64,000 nt of DNA from Rubrobacter tropicus (GTDB taxonomy: Bacteria; Actinomycetota; Rubrobacteria; Rubrobacterales; Rubrobacteraceae). The notes under the pieces are model-generated. The model did no database searches and was not told the origin of the DNA. It worked only from the letters and a program-made list of their open reading frames with translations. How positions within the stretch are numbered: position 1 is the first letter of the stretch; each line of letters opens with the position of its first letter. Below, in pieces: positions 16,547 to 24,750 of the stretch. The position numbers and the translations under genes are program-made. Where the stretch lies: the NCBI RefSeq assembly GCF_011492945.1, contig NZ_CP045119.1:744001-808000 (forward strand), in the 5' to 3' direction.

Positions 16547-17506
16547 TCAGCGGACCTCGTCCAGCTCGTAGAAGTCGAAGCCTGCGGACGAACTCCGATC
16601 CCCGCCGCTGAGGACGCGCCGGACCCGTTCTGCGGTCAGGTCGTTGGCGAAGCCAGCCATCTCGACGAGGACGAAGCGGCGGTCCCCGCCGTCCCACGCG
16701 TTCTGTTCCAGTACCGCCTGGGCCGTGGTCCCTGAGCCGGCGAAGCAGTCGAGGACGACGTCGCCGCCGCGCGGGTCCGTCGCCGCTTCGACGATGCGCC
16801 TGACGAGGCGGGTCGGCTTCGGGATGGCGAATAAGTCTTCTCTTTCCGGGAAGAGCGCCTCTAGCTCCCGGCGGGCCTCCTCGCTGTCGCCGAACTCCCC
16901 GGCGGTCCACCAGGTCGTCGGGAGGTTCGCTTCCGGCTTCGGGGCCGCGTTCTTGGCGTGAACCACCACGTAGTTGTGGGTTTTGGACAGGAAGCCGGCA
17001 TTCTGGCCCGGCGAGGGACCTTTGTGCCAGGCGGCGCAGCCGAGAAAGGTCCCGGGTCCGAAGACCTCGTTCATCAGGAGCCTGAGGCGGGGCGCCTCGT
17101 TCTCGCCCATGGTGACGAAGATCCTGCCCTCCGGTGAAAGCAGGTCCCGCAGCAACTCGAGGCGCGGGTACATCATGCAGAGCCATTTGTCGTGGCGGAG
17201 CGGGTCCTCGTCCTCGGCGCCGACCTCGCCGAACCAGCCCTCCGCCGGCGGCTCGTAGAGGCGGTCTTCGTAGGGCCAGCGTTCGCCGGGGGCGTTGTAC
17301 GGCGGGTCTATGAAGACGAGCTTCACCTTCTCCCTGTAGGCGGGAAGGAGGGCGGCGAGAGCGAGAAGGTTGTCGCCGTGGACGATGGTGTTGGCTGGAC
17401 CGGTGCCTGTCAGGGAGAGTTCGGGGGCGCGGCGCAGTGCGCGCGGGGGTATCCCGGTTGCAAGGTCGACCACCTGCTCTTTTCCGATCCAAACGAGTTC
17501 CGGCAA
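16547..17506 (-). CDS. Orphan DNA adenine/cytosine-N4 methyltransferase (beta-class, type III Mod-like)
   Basis: Transfers a methyl group from AdoMet to an exocyclic amino group in DNA. Motif IV (FIDPPYNAPG) is in the N-terminal half and motif I (LDCFAGSGTTAQAV) near the C-terminus, the beta-class order of type III Mod enzymes. At 319 residues it is about half a typical Mod, with a short region between the motifs for target recognition. No res or other nuclease gene is near, so it is probably an orphan or a solitary epigenetic methylase. It is divergent from the ybdK-like gene (85 bases). Confidence 0.87.
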   Translation of the reverse strand: MPELVWIGKEQVVDLATGIPPRALRRAPELSLTGTGPANTIVHGDNLLALAALLPAYREKVKLVFIDPPYNAPGERWPYEDRLYEPPAEGWFGEVGAEDEDPLRHDKWLCMMYPRLELLRDLLSPEGRIFVTMGENEAPRLRLLMNEVFGPGTFLGCAAWHKGPSPGQNAGFLSKTHNYVVVHAKNAAPKPEANLPTTWWTAGEFGDSEEARRELEALFPEREDLFAIPKPTRLVRRIVEAATDPRGGDVVLDCFAGSGTTAQAVLEQNAWDGGDRRFVLVEMAGFANDLTAERVRRVLSGGDRSSSAGFDFYELDEVR

Positions 17507-17590
17507 GCCCTTCCTCTCCGGTCGCGCGGGTAGGGAGTATAGCCGGGCCGGTCGTCCGAAGGGGCGCTCCCAAGCTGCTAGAGTTGCCGC

Positions 17591-18691
17591 ATGGAGACCA
17601 ACTTCGGGGCCTCTGCGCCCTACACGGTAGGGGTCGAGGAAGAGCTGCAGCTCGTCGACCCGGCCTCGCTCGCGCTGACGCCGGGTATCGGGGGCGTGCT
17701 CGCCGCCCGAGACGCCGCCGAGCTCCCGAAGGAGTCGGTCTCGGCAGAGCTCTCGGCTTCCTGCGTGGAGTTACGATCCCCGGCCAGGAATACGGTCGGG
17801 GAGTTGGGGAAGGAGGTCTTTGCTCTGCGGAAGACCGTCAGGAGTCTCGCCGAGGAAGGCGGGATCTGGCTCGCGGCGGCGGGGGCGCATCCGTTCAGCG
17901 ACCCGGTCCTGCAGGAGATCACGGCGGACGACCGCTACAGGCAGGTGGAGGAGCGGATGGGCTGGCCGGCCCGGATGCAGGCGATCTACGGCCTCCACGT
18001 CCACGTGGCCGTCCCGGACGGTGAGACGGCCATAAAGGCGGTCAACGCCCTCTCACGCCACGTCCCGCTCTTTCTGGCCCTCTCGGCCAACTCCCCCTTC
18101 TGGAACGGCGTCGACACGCGCCTCGCCTCGACGCGCGCCAAGGTCTTCGCCCTCGTCCCCCGCTCCGGCCTGCCCCCGGCTTTTCGCGCCTGGGAAGAAT
18201 TCGAGGTCTACGTGGGCAAGCTGGTGGACGCCGGCCTGATCCCGGACTACTCCTGGTGCTGGTGGGACGTCAGGCCGCACCCCAGGCTCGGCACGGTCGA
18301 GCTGCGCGCCCCGGACGTCCAGACGGACCCTGCCCGGACATCGGCCCTCACCGCGCTCGCCCAGTGCCTGGTCGCGAGCGCCGACGAACACCAGCCCGAG
18401 GCCCCGCTCTTCACCGAAGAGAATAAGTGGAGCGCCACCCGCCACGGCCTCGACGCAACCCTCCACGACTTCTCGACGGGCCACGCCACACCGGCCCGCA
18501 AGCTGGCCCGGACCCTCGTGCGGAGCCTGGCCCCCGTCTCCCAGGACCTCGGGTGCGAAGCGGAGCTCGAAGGAATCCTGCAGATAGTAGAAGCCGGAAA
18601 CGGCGCCCAAAAGCAGCGCCGCGTCCACAACAGGCGCGGCTCTCTGGAGGACGTGGTGAGATACCTGGTTGAAGCGACTTGCGGAGGTTGA
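17591..18691 (+). CDS. ybdK: YbdK-type carboxylate-amine ligase (glutamate-cysteine ligase 2 family)
   Basis: ATP-dependent ligase of the GCS2 family with weak glutamate-cysteine ligase activity in known members; the physiological substrate is uncertain. The N-terminal TVGVEEELQLVDP signature carries the Glu triad. Further along are AELSASCVELRSP, AIYGLHVHVAVPD, LSANSPFW and WWDVRPHPRLGTVELRAPD. Length 366 matches the family. ATG 17,591. The stop codon lies inside a long hairpin (18,674-18,707). Confidence 0.9.
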   Translation: METNFGASAPYTVGVEEELQLVDPASLALTPGIGGVLAARDAAELPKESVSAELSASCVELRSPARNTVGELGKEVFALRKTVRSLAEEGGIWLAAAGAHPFSDPVLQEITADDRYRQVEERMGWPARMQAIYGLHVHVAVPDGETAIKAVNALSRHVPLFLALSANSPFWNGVDTRLASTRAKVFALVPRSGLPPAFRAWEEFEVYVGKLVDAGLIPDYSWCWWDVRPHPRLGTVELRAPDVQTDPARTSALTALAQCLVASADEHQPEAPLFTEENKWSATRHGLDATLHDFSTGHATPARKLARTLVRSLAPVSQDLGCEAELEGILQIVEAGNGAQKQRRVHNRRGSLEDVVRYLVEATCGG

Positions 18692-18707
18692 TACCTCCGC
18701 AAGTCGC
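18674..18707 (+). terminator. Long hairpin spanning the ybdK stop codon
   Basis: A 15-bp perfect stem (18,674-18,688 with 18,693-18,707) and a 4-base loop. The stop codon TGA (18,689-18,691) is in the loop. No T-run follows: the 14-bp tandem array starts at 18,708. Confidence 0.6.
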
Positions 18708-18946
18708 GCTATCAGCGGTCAGCTATCAGCGGTCAGCTATCAGCGGTCAGCTATCAGCGGTCAGCTATCAGCGGTCAGCTATCAGCGGTCAGCTATCAGC
18801 GGTCAGCTATCAGCGGTCAGCTATCAGCGGTCAGCTATCAGCGGTCAGCTATCAGCGGTCAGCTATCAGCGGTCAGCTATCAGCGGTCAGCTATCAGCGG
18901 TCAGCTATCAGCGGTCAGCCAAGAGCAAAAAGCTGAAAGCTGACCG
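18708..18946. repeat. R7: 15 perfect copies of a 14-bp unit plus an inverted right arm
   Basis: GCTATCAGCGGTCA is repeated 15 times without a mismatch from 18,708 to 18,917; each unit is two 7-mers, TCAGCTA and TCAGCGG when read in another phase. After AAGAGCAAAA comes a right arm AGCTGAAAGCTGACCGC (about 18,930-18,946), inverted relative to the array. The array lies between convergent genes and is flanked by two long hairpins. Because 14 is not a multiple of 3, it reads open in all frames as a 14-residue periodic peptide; this is not a gene. Confidence 0.95.
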
Positions 18947-18947
18947 C

Positions 18948-18980
18948 GCGGGTCGAAGAGGCGTCGCCTCTTCGACCCGC
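18948..18980 (-). terminator. Long hairpin after the flavoprotein gene
   Basis: A 14-bp perfect stem (18,948-18,961 / 18,967-18,980), loop CGTCG, one base before the minus-strand stop codon at 18,982. It probably ends the flavoprotein transcript. Confidence 0.65.
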
Positions 18981-18981
18981 C

Positions 18982-20289
18982 CTAATGCCCGAGACTTGAT
19001 TCTGCGGCGATTCTTCCGAAGACCACGGCCGCGGCGAGGCCGCTCGTGTACCCGCCGGTCGAGACCCCGCCGACCTCGACCCCGGCCGCGTAGAGGCCTG
19101 GAATGGGTCCGCCGTCTTCCAGGCGCAGTACCCCGCAGCGCTCGTCTACCGCGAGCCCGCCCACCGTGTGCGTTATCGTCGGCGCGACCTCCACGGCCAC
19201 AAACGGCGGCACGCGGGCGGGCGCGGCCGGCCCGGTCCTCGGCGGGGAGAGTTCGTCGCCCCTTCCGTCCGCGACGGCCTGGTTGTATTCGCGCAGCGTG
19301 CGGAGGGTAATATCGCGGGGGAGCCCGTGTTTCGCGAGGGCTTCCGCCAGTTCTTCGAGGGTCGGGGTTTCGAGGACGGTGCCGCCGGCGCGTTTGGCGG
19401 CCTCGACCATCTCGCCCGCGGTTCGTTCGCGTACCCGGCCTTCGAGGCCGGCCGCGTCGAGGACGTACCAGGCGCGGAGGCCGGGTTGGCGGGCCGTGGT
19501 GCGGGTCAGGGCCGTCTCCGACCAGTCGGCGCCCTCGTCGGCGTAGCGTTCGCCCCTGGTGTTGATCGCGACGGCGTGGCGGCCGTAGAGTTGGGAGACC
19601 TCCACGAACTCCGCGGGGGAGAACTCCGCCGGGGGGGCCGGCAGGTTGCGGCCGTAGAATTCGTCCATACCCGCGCTAGTCCGCGCCCCGACGGCCTGCG
19701 CGGCGAGGAAACCGTCCCCCGTGCTCCTGGGATGCGACCGCAGCCGCATCCTGCCGGGCCCCCCGATTATGTGGCGGCTGACCAGCTCCGGGTTGCCCGC
19801 GAAGCCACCGGAGGACAGGATCGCGGCGTCCGCCGCAAGCTCGTCTCCGTGGTTCGTTCGCGTGCCGGTCACGCGGCCTGAGGTATCGTTCAGGAGCCCG
19901 TCGAGCGCGGTATTCGGTAGGATCTCGCCGCCGAGGTCCGCGATGCGCCTCGCGAGCGCGCCGACCGTCCCCTCCGGGTCGAGGCGGGCGCCGAACGTGA
20001 GCGGGTTGCCCGTCTCGCGCGAGAGGACGGGGCAGCCCTGCCTCTCAAGCCAGCCTATGTAGGGTTCCAGGCGTTCGAGGATTAGGTTCTGGAGGCCGGG
20101 ATCTCCGCCCGGCGCCTCCCGGCGGAAGGTCGGCAGGTCCCTGTAGGACCAGGCGTAGCCGCTGGAAAGGAGGAAGGACCCGCCGGGCAGGCCGCCCTTC
20201 TCGAGCAGCGTCGTCCGCGCGCCGAGCTCTACGGCTCTCAGGGCTGCGGTGAAGCCGGCGAGCCCGCCGCCGGCGACGATGACGCGCAT
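18982..20289 (-). CDS. FAD-dependent oxidoreductase of the fumarate reductase/tricarballylate dehydrogenase type
   Basis: 435-residue flavoprotein. The N-terminal Rossmann motif VIVAGGGLAGFTAALRAVELG with a following Glu (LLEKGGLPGGS) binds FAD. FAGNPELVSRH, NTRGERYADEG, and the C-terminal THTVGGLAVDE and GLYAAGVEVGGVSTGGYTSG are typical of the FAD_binding_2 family, including fumarate reductases, 3-ketosteroid dehydrogenases and tricarballylate dehydrogenase. No signal peptide or heme domain. It is 9 bases downstream of the VOC gene, so the two are probably one operon. The substrate is not known. Confidence 0.85.
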   Translation of the reverse strand: MRVIVAGGGLAGFTAALRAVELGARTTLLEKGGLPGGSFLLSSGYAWSYRDLPTFRREAPGGDPGLQNLILERLEPYIGWLERQGCPVLSRETGNPLTFGARLDPEGTVGALARRIADLGGEILPNTALDGLLNDTSGRVTGTRTNHGDELAADAAILSSGGFAGNPELVSRHIIGGPGRMRLRSHPRSTGDGFLAAQAVGARTSAGMDEFYGRNLPAPPAEFSPAEFVEVSQLYGRHAVAINTRGERYADEGADWSETALTRTTARQPGLRAWYVLDAAGLEGRVRERTAGEMVEAAKRAGGTVLETPTLEELAEALAKHGLPRDITLRTLREYNQAVADGRGDELSPPRTGPAAPARVPPFVAVEVAPTITHTVGGLAVDERCGVLRLEDGGPIPGLYAAGVEVGGVSTGGYTSGLAAAVVFGRIAAESSLGH

Positions 20290-20298
20290 CGGGCGGTT

Positions 20299-20985
20299 CT
20301 AAGTCAGGGAGAAGGTGGGCTTGTGCTCGACGTACTCGACGCTCACGCCCTCCGGGCCGCGGACGAAGACCGCGAGGGTGTTCGGACCCTCGACGAAGTC
20401 CTGGACCTCCAGCCCCCGCTCCTCGGCCTCCCTGCGATGGTCCTCGGCGGAATCCACGAGGCAACCTACGTGAAACAGCATGCCCCCGCTCCCGGGAGCA
20501 CGTTCGGCCAGGCGCAGCCGGTACTCTCCGGCCCCGAGCGTCCTCGAGTCCTCACCGGGGGCGAAGCCCATCTCGAGGAAACCGCGCGCGGAGGCTTCCG
20601 GGTCCGCCGAGCGCAGCACGAAACCTTCGAGGTCGTAGTCCGTGAAATCTCCCTCGCCGGGGACCAGGGCCAGCGGGAGGTTTTCGGGGCCGGTGAAGAC
20701 GAAGCCGGGGCCCTGGCGTTCGGGGTTGGTTTCGGATGGGAGCTTCGCTGCGGCGGATTCCGGGTCGGCCACGCGGAGGTTTATGCGTTCTATGGGGTCG
20801 GGGGAGGGGGCGCCTGTCGGGGCGTCGAAGAGGGTGAGCTTGCCGACCCTGCCCCCCGCGCCGACGAGGGTGTAGCGGTCGGTGTGGTCAACGACGTGGA
20901 AGCCGAGGTTGGAGGTCAGGAAATCGGCGGCGGAGGCGCGGTCGTCCATGTAGAGGGCGATGTGATCCAGCTTCTTCACTTTCAT
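20299..20985 (-). CDS. VOC (glyoxalase/dioxygenase superfamily) protein
   Basis: 228 residues forming two VOC half-barrels: VKKLDHIALYMDDRASAADF...LTLFD, and GFVLRSADPEASARGF...VSVEYVEH. His8 (LDHIA), His in LFHVGCL and Glu in VSVEYVEH are the likely metal ligands. Such proteins act as isomerases, lyases or extradiol dioxygenases. ATG 20,985 was chosen for GGGGAG 8 bases upstream. The flavoprotein follows after 9 bases, so both may serve one catabolic step. Confidence 0.8.
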   Translation of the reverse strand: MKVKKLDHIALYMDDRASAADFLTSNLGFHVVDHTDRYTLVGAGGRVGKLTLFDAPTGAPSPDPIERINLRVADPESAAAKLPSETNPERQGPGFVFTGPENLPLALVPGEGDFTDYDLEGFVLRSADPEASARGFLEMGFAPGEDSRTLGAGEYRLRLAERAPGSGGMLFHVGCLVDSAEDHRREAEERGLEVQDFVEGPNTLAVFVRGPEGVSVEYVEHKPTFSLT

Positions 20986-21126
20986 GGGTTTCTCCCCTGT
21001 ACTGGAAGCGGTAGTCCGCCGAAAAGATAGCATGTAGAAGCGCCCCCGGCGCGCGCGTTCGGCCGCACGCGAAGCTCTCGGAGGGCTTAAACTGTGGTCG
21101 TTGGTTTCTACGTCGGAGGAAGTCCT

Positions 21127-22302
21127 TTGGAGAGGGTTGTGGTTCTCGGGGCGTCGCGGACGCCGTTCGGGAGGTTCGGCGGGGCGTTGGCCTCTTTAGG
21201 CGCGCCGGAGCTTGGCGGGGTGGCGATCCGGGAGGCCGTGGACCGCTCCGGCGTGGAGAGTGCGGAGTTGCAGCACTCCCTGTTCGGGATCGTGGTGCAG
21301 GCCGGGGTCGGCCAGATCCCGAGCCGGCAGGCGAACCACCACGCAGGCCTTCCCTTCACGCTCACGACCGAGACGCTCAACCAGGTCTGCGCCTCGGGCC
21401 TCAGGAGCGCGACCCTGGCGGAGACCATGATCCGGGCCGGCGATTACGACGTCGTCCTCGCCGGCGGCATGGAGAGCATGTCCAACGCCCCTTATCTCTT
21501 GCCCAAAGCCCGCTGGGGCGCGCGCATGGGGGATACGCCGGCCTACGACTCGATGATGCACGACGGCTTGCTCGACGCCTTCGAGCACGTGAACATGGTC
21601 CGCTTCGGCACCGACGGGGCGAAGAAGTTCGGCATCTCCCGCGAGGACCAGGACGAATGGGCGCTCCGCAGTCATCAGCGCGCCGCCGCGGCCACGGACG
21701 AGGGACGGTTGGCCGACGAGATCGTCGGCGTCAAGGTGTCGGGCAAGAAGGGACAGACGTCCTACGTAGAGCACGACGAGCCGATCCGGCGCGACACCAC
21801 CATCGAGAAGCTTTCTTCCCTGAAACCGATCGACGAGGGGGGCACCGTGACCGCCGGCAACGCGCCCGGCGTCACCGACGGCGCGGGCGCGCTGGTCCTG
21901 GCCGGTGAGTCCTTTGCAAAGAGGCGCGGTCTCGAACCGCTCGGGACCATAGTCGCCCACGCCAAGATCGCCGAGCAGCCGCCGAACCTGCTTACGGTCC
22001 CCGGCAACGCGGGCAAGCTCGCGCTCGAGAAGGCCGGCTGGAAGTCTGAGGACCTAGACCTGGTCGAGATCAACGAGGCGTTCGCGGGCGTGGCTATCCA
22101 CTCGACACGAATCCTGGACGTTGACCCCGATAGGGTCAACGTCAACGGCGGGGCGCTGGCGCTCGGGCATCCCGTCGGGGCAAGCGGCGCCCGTATCCTG
22201 GCGACGCTGCTGTACGAGTTGCGGCGCAGGGGAGGCGGCAGGGGACTCGCGGCGATCTGCTCGGGCGGAGGGCAGGGCGACGCTGTGCTGGTGGAGGCGT
22301 GA
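21127..22302 (+). CDS. Acetyl-CoA C-acetyltransferase (thiolase)
   Basis: Thiolase of about 391 residues that condenses or cleaves acyl-CoA and acetyl-CoA. Nucleophile Cys88 in NQVCASGLRSA; GGMESMSNAPYLL; NEAFAG; the catalytic His in GHPVGASGAR; and the second Cys in AICSGGGQGDA. TTG 21,127 has GGAGGA 6 bases upstream and gives the normal N-terminus ERVVVLGASRTPFG; starts further upstream lack support. It fits beta-oxidation or the end of isoleucine degradation. A hairpin with TTT follows the stop. Confidence 0.93.
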   Translation: MERVVVLGASRTPFGRFGGALASLGAPELGGVAIREAVDRSGVESAELQHSLFGIVVQAGVGQIPSRQANHHAGLPFTLTTETLNQVCASGLRSATLAETMIRAGDYDVVLAGGMESMSNAPYLLPKARWGARMGDTPAYDSMMHDGLLDAFEHVNMVRFGTDGAKKFGISREDQDEWALRSHQRAAAATDEGRLADEIVGVKVSGKKGQTSYVEHDEPIRRDTTIEKLSSLKPIDEGGTVTAGNAPGVTDGAGALVLAGESFAKRRGLEPLGTIVAHAKIAEQPPNLLTVPGNAGKLALEKAGWKSEDLDLVEINEAFAGVAIHSTRILDVDPDRVNVNGGALALGHPVGASGARILATLLYELRRRGGGRGLAAICSGGGQGDAVLVEA

Positions 22303-22338
22303 GGCGGTCGGCAGGGCGGCGGGTTTGTTCGGTATAGG

Positions 22339-22359
22339 GGCGCTTCGCGAAGCGCCTTT
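22339..22359 (+). terminator. Terminator of the thiolase gene
   Basis: Perfect 18-base palindrome GGCGCTTCGCGAAGCGCC (22,339-22,356) followed by TTT, 36 bases after the thiolase stop. Confidence 0.7.
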
Positions 22360-22391
22360 ACGGTGTCGGGAAAGGACGAGGAGGTTCAGGG

Positions 22392-22871
22392 ATGGGCGAT
22401 GGCAACGGAGAGAGGGCTGACAACCCGGGCGTGGTCGCGCCGCCGCCCCTGATCTTCGCGGGCGGCCTGGCCGCCGGACTGCTCACGAACCGGCTCCGCC
22501 CGACGCCGTTCCTGCCCCGGGGTCTTTCGCGCGCCCTGGGCTGGCCGCTCGTGGTCGCCGGTCTCGCGCTGGGGCTCTGGGGCTTTCGCGAGATGCGCCG
22601 GGCCGGGACGAACGTCGACCCTTATCACCCCACGACGGCCATCGTGGACAGGGGGCCTTACGGGTTCACGCGCAACCCGCTCTACGTCGGGATGACCCTC
22701 ATATACTCGGGCCTCAGCGCCAGGGCCAACGCTCTTCCGGCCGCGCTGTTGCTCCCGGCCGTACTTCACGTCGTGGACCGCGGCGTCGTAAAACGGGAGG
22801 AGCGGTACCTGGAGGGCAAGTTCGGGGACGAGTACCTCCGCTACAAGGGGCGGGTGCGGCGTTGGATCTGA
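22392..22871 (+). CDS. Membrane methyltransferase of the isoprenylcysteine carboxyl methyltransferase (ICMT/PEMT) family
   Basis: 159 residues with three to four hydrophobic helices. The C-terminal half carries the family core GPYGFTRNPLYVGMTL (AdoMet-binding RNPxY), then EERYLEGKFGDEYLRYKGRV. Bacterial members methylate lipids or small molecules; few are characterised, and no prenylated-cysteine substrate is implied. ATG 22,392 follows GAGGAGGTT. The next gene begins at TTG 22,862, inside this gene's last codons. Confidence 0.85.
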   Translation: MGDGNGERADNPGVVAPPPLIFAGGLAAGLLTNRLRPTPFLPRGLSRALGWPLVVAGLALGLWGFREMRRAGTNVDPYHPTTAIVDRGPYGFTRNPLYVGMTLIYSGLSARANALPAALLLPAVLHVVDRGVVKREERYLEGKFGDEYLRYKGRVRRWI

Positions 22872-23410
22872 ACCAGAAAAACGGCCCCTTGCTTCCGCAC
22901 GGGGACGTCCTGCCGCAGCTGGCTTCCTCCGCCTGGGTTGCGCCGGGGGCCTTCGTTATCGGGGACGTGAAGCTTGGCGACGAATCGAGCGTCTGGTACG
23001 GGGCCGTGCTGCGCGGCGACACGGAGCCGATCCGGATCGGGGCCCGGACCAACGTCCAGGACGGTTGCGTCCTGCACGCCGACCCCGGTTTTCCCGCGGT
23101 CGTCGGCGAGGGGTGCGTGATCGGGCACAACGCCGTGGTCCACGGGTGCGAGGTGGGTGACGGGTGCCTGGTGGGAATGGGCGCCACGATCCTGAACGGC
23201 GCGAAGATCGGCGCCGGCTCCATTGTGGCCGCCGGCGCGATGGTCCCGGAGAACCGGGAATTCCCTCCCCGAAGCCTGATCGTCGGCCTCCCGGCCAAAC
23301 GCGCCGGAGAAGTCACCGGGGAACAAGCCACAGATATAGAACGCGGCGCCCGCGAGTACGTCGAACGGGCCGCCGCGCATCGGCGCTCCTTGCACGATAG
23401 GGACGTATAG
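22862..23410 (+). CDS. Gamma-class carbonic anhydrase family protein
   Basis: Left-handed parallel beta-helix of hexapeptide repeats; 182 residues. The three zinc His ligands fit VLHADPG, IGHNAVVHG (two His); GAVLRGDTEPIRIG and NVQDGCVLH are the family landmarks. Members hydrate CO2 or act as transferases with the same fold. TTG 22,862 overlaps the end of the preceding gene by 10 bases, which suggests coupling. A repeat (R8) begins right after TAG. Confidence 0.88.
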   Translation: MDLNQKNGPLLPHGDVLPQLASSAWVAPGAFVIGDVKLGDESSVWYGAVLRGDTEPIRIGARTNVQDGCVLHADPGFPAVVGEGCVIGHNAVVHGCEVGDGCLVGMGATILNGAKIGAGSIVAAGAMVPENREFPPRSLIVGLPAKRAGEVTGEQATDIERGAREYVERAAAHRRSLHDRDV

Positions 23411-23505
23411 AGCTTTCAGCTTTCAGCCATCAGCTATCAGCAAGAACAAGAAGCTGAAAGCTGAAAGCGTAGGCGAAGCCGGAGCGGGCTGACGGCTGAC
23501 AGCTC
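23411..23505. repeat. Inverted repeat R8 (TCAGCNN class)
   Basis: GCTTTCAGCTTTCAGC (23,412-23,427) is perfectly inverted as GCTGAAAGCTGAAAGC (23,453-23,468). The left arm adds CATCAGC-TATCAGC; the right arm adds GGCGAAGCCGGAGCG, GGGCTGACGGCTGACAGC. It fills the space between two convergent genes. Confidence 0.8.
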
Positions 23506-23510
23506 GGATC

Positions 23511-23530
23511 GCGGGGGCTTTGGCCCCCGC
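23511..23530 (-). terminator. Hairpin after the exported-protein gene
   Basis: Stem GCGGGGGC/GCCCCCGC (23,511-23,518 / 23,523-23,530), loop TTTG, 8 bases past the minus-strand stop codon. Confidence 0.55.
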
Positions 23531-23538
23531 AACCCGCC

Positions 23539-24324
23539 CTAGCTCTCCCTCCTGCCCTGGACGGAGAAGAGTCCCGTCTGTTTCTTGTTGACGCCGCGTC
23601 CCCCGACGTTCGGGCCTTGTATGCGGAAGAAGTTGGTGCCCCTCGGGCTGCCGACGACCTTGTGGGGGATCGTGGGGTTGCCGAGGAAGTTGGGCGGCGC
23701 TTTCGGCCCCACCCTCGGGTCCCACCTCAGGAAGCCCCGGAAGACCCGGCTCCGAAGGGCCAGGCCGAACCTGCAGGGCGTGGCGGCGCAGCCGACGTCG
23801 CTCGAGATCCGCAGCTCTCCTTTCGCGTCCGTTCTGGCCCTTAGCCGGCCGTAGGGGTGGGTGACCGTGTACACGGTCCCCGGCCTCAGGTTGTTCGCCC
23901 GGACGCGTATCCGCCCGAAGCTTATCTGGGAGTTCGCCCCCGCGTTGGCGTAGGCGGCCTCGACCGCCAGGACCAGCCTGGCCTGGCCCGCGCGGTTGAA
24001 GCCCACCCGGGCCATCTGGGCTTCGGCGTTCCACCAGAACGCCTCACCGTTCGGGGGCCTCATGCCTTCCCGCGTCGCCAGGCAGAGCGGGGGGCCGGCG
24101 AGGCACAGGCCCAGGCGCGTGCCCCTGGCGTCCTGGTACCAGATCGGGAACCCCTTGTCGCCGCGCTGGATCGACATCGCCCGCCTGTCCACGGCCGCCC
24201 CCGCGTCTGGAACCTGCGCCACAGACATGGTCAGCAGGGCGAGCAGGAGCCCGGCGAGCAACGCGGCGACGGGCGCCGCCGACGCGTACTCCTTCTCTGC
24301 ATGCCCTCCGTGCTGGCGCTTCAT
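23539..24324 (-). CDS. Exported protein of unknown function
   Basis: 261 residues, not recognised. A hydrophobic stretch (about 18-36, VAALLAGLLLALLTMSVAQ) followed by DAGAA suggests a signal peptide with cleavage near residue 44. The mature part has about 200 residues of beta-rich sequence with Cys pairs (LCLAGPPLCLA; VGCAATPCRF) that may form disulfides outside the cell. The C-terminal third contains NFFRIQGPNVGGRG. ATG 24,324 follows GAGGAGAGGAGAG, a strong ribosome site. No neighbour hints at a role. Confidence 0.7.
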   Translation of the reverse strand: MKRQHGGHAEKEYASAAPVAALLAGLLLALLTMSVAQVPDAGAAVDRRAMSIQRGDKGFPIWYQDARGTRLGLCLAGPPLCLATREGMRPPNGEAFWWNAEAQMARVGFNRAGQARLVLAVEAAYANAGANSQISFGRIRVRANNLRPGTVYTVTHPYGRLRARTDAKGELRISSDVGCAATPCRFGLALRSRVFRGFLRWDPRVGPKAPPNFLGNPTIPHKVVGSPRGTNFFRIQGPNVGGRGVNKKQTGLFSVQGRRES

Positions 24325-24750
24325 CGTCTCTCCTCTCCTCGTCGAGTACGGCTTCGCACCGTGGCCGGTATTCCCGCGCGTCTTCGCCGTGAAAGGGCGG
24401 CCGGACCCTCGGATACCCGGTTGCGCCGATGCGTCCTGCGGTTTCTCTGGAGCCGACGCAGCCGAAAGTTACTTCGGACGATCAGAGCCACCCGGAAGCC
24501 ACTTCCCCTCTGCGCCCCCCGTTTACCGTGAAGGTACGTCGCCCACCCGCCCCCTTTCCTGCCGGTGATGAGACAAATGAATCTTGGCCCTAAGAGAGGC
24601 CAACGCCATCGTACCGATGCACCGTTTATTACTAGCCCAATTTGGCTAGATCCTCGATACGGATCGCCCTGGACCCGGCTGGGCGACGAAGACGACCGGG
24701 CGCTCGGGGTTGGGTCGACGACTAGCTTGCGGGGAGAGCACCGCGGGCGG
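24325..24750. other. Intergenic region with two hairpins, no gene seen
   Basis: Leader of the exported-protein gene and 3' flank of the lipoprotein gene. A less GC-rich patch at 24,570-24,660 holds TTGGCC/GGCCAA (24,584-24,589 / 24,598-24,603) and CTAGCC/GGCTAG (24,632-24,637 / 24,644-24,649, loop CAATTT). These could be a terminator of the lipoprotein gene or a promoter/operator of the exported-protein gene. No riboswitch signature was recognised. Confidence 0.3.

Noticed and set aside
18708-18917. CRISPR array
   Set aside because: Units are contiguous 14-mers without spacers, and no cas genes are present.
18669-19310. A frame reading a 14-residue periodic peptide through the tandem array
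   Set aside because: The 14-bp unit reads open in all frames because it lacks stops; no start signal and no coding function is implied.
22392-22871. The ICMT-family methyltransferase as a maturation enzyme for the prenylated-peptide locus
   Set aside because: It is 11 kb away in another operon, and bacterial members of this family usually have other substrates.
24570-24660. tRNA or other structured RNA
   Set aside because: Two short hairpins do not form a cloverleaf, and no conserved tRNA sequence is present.
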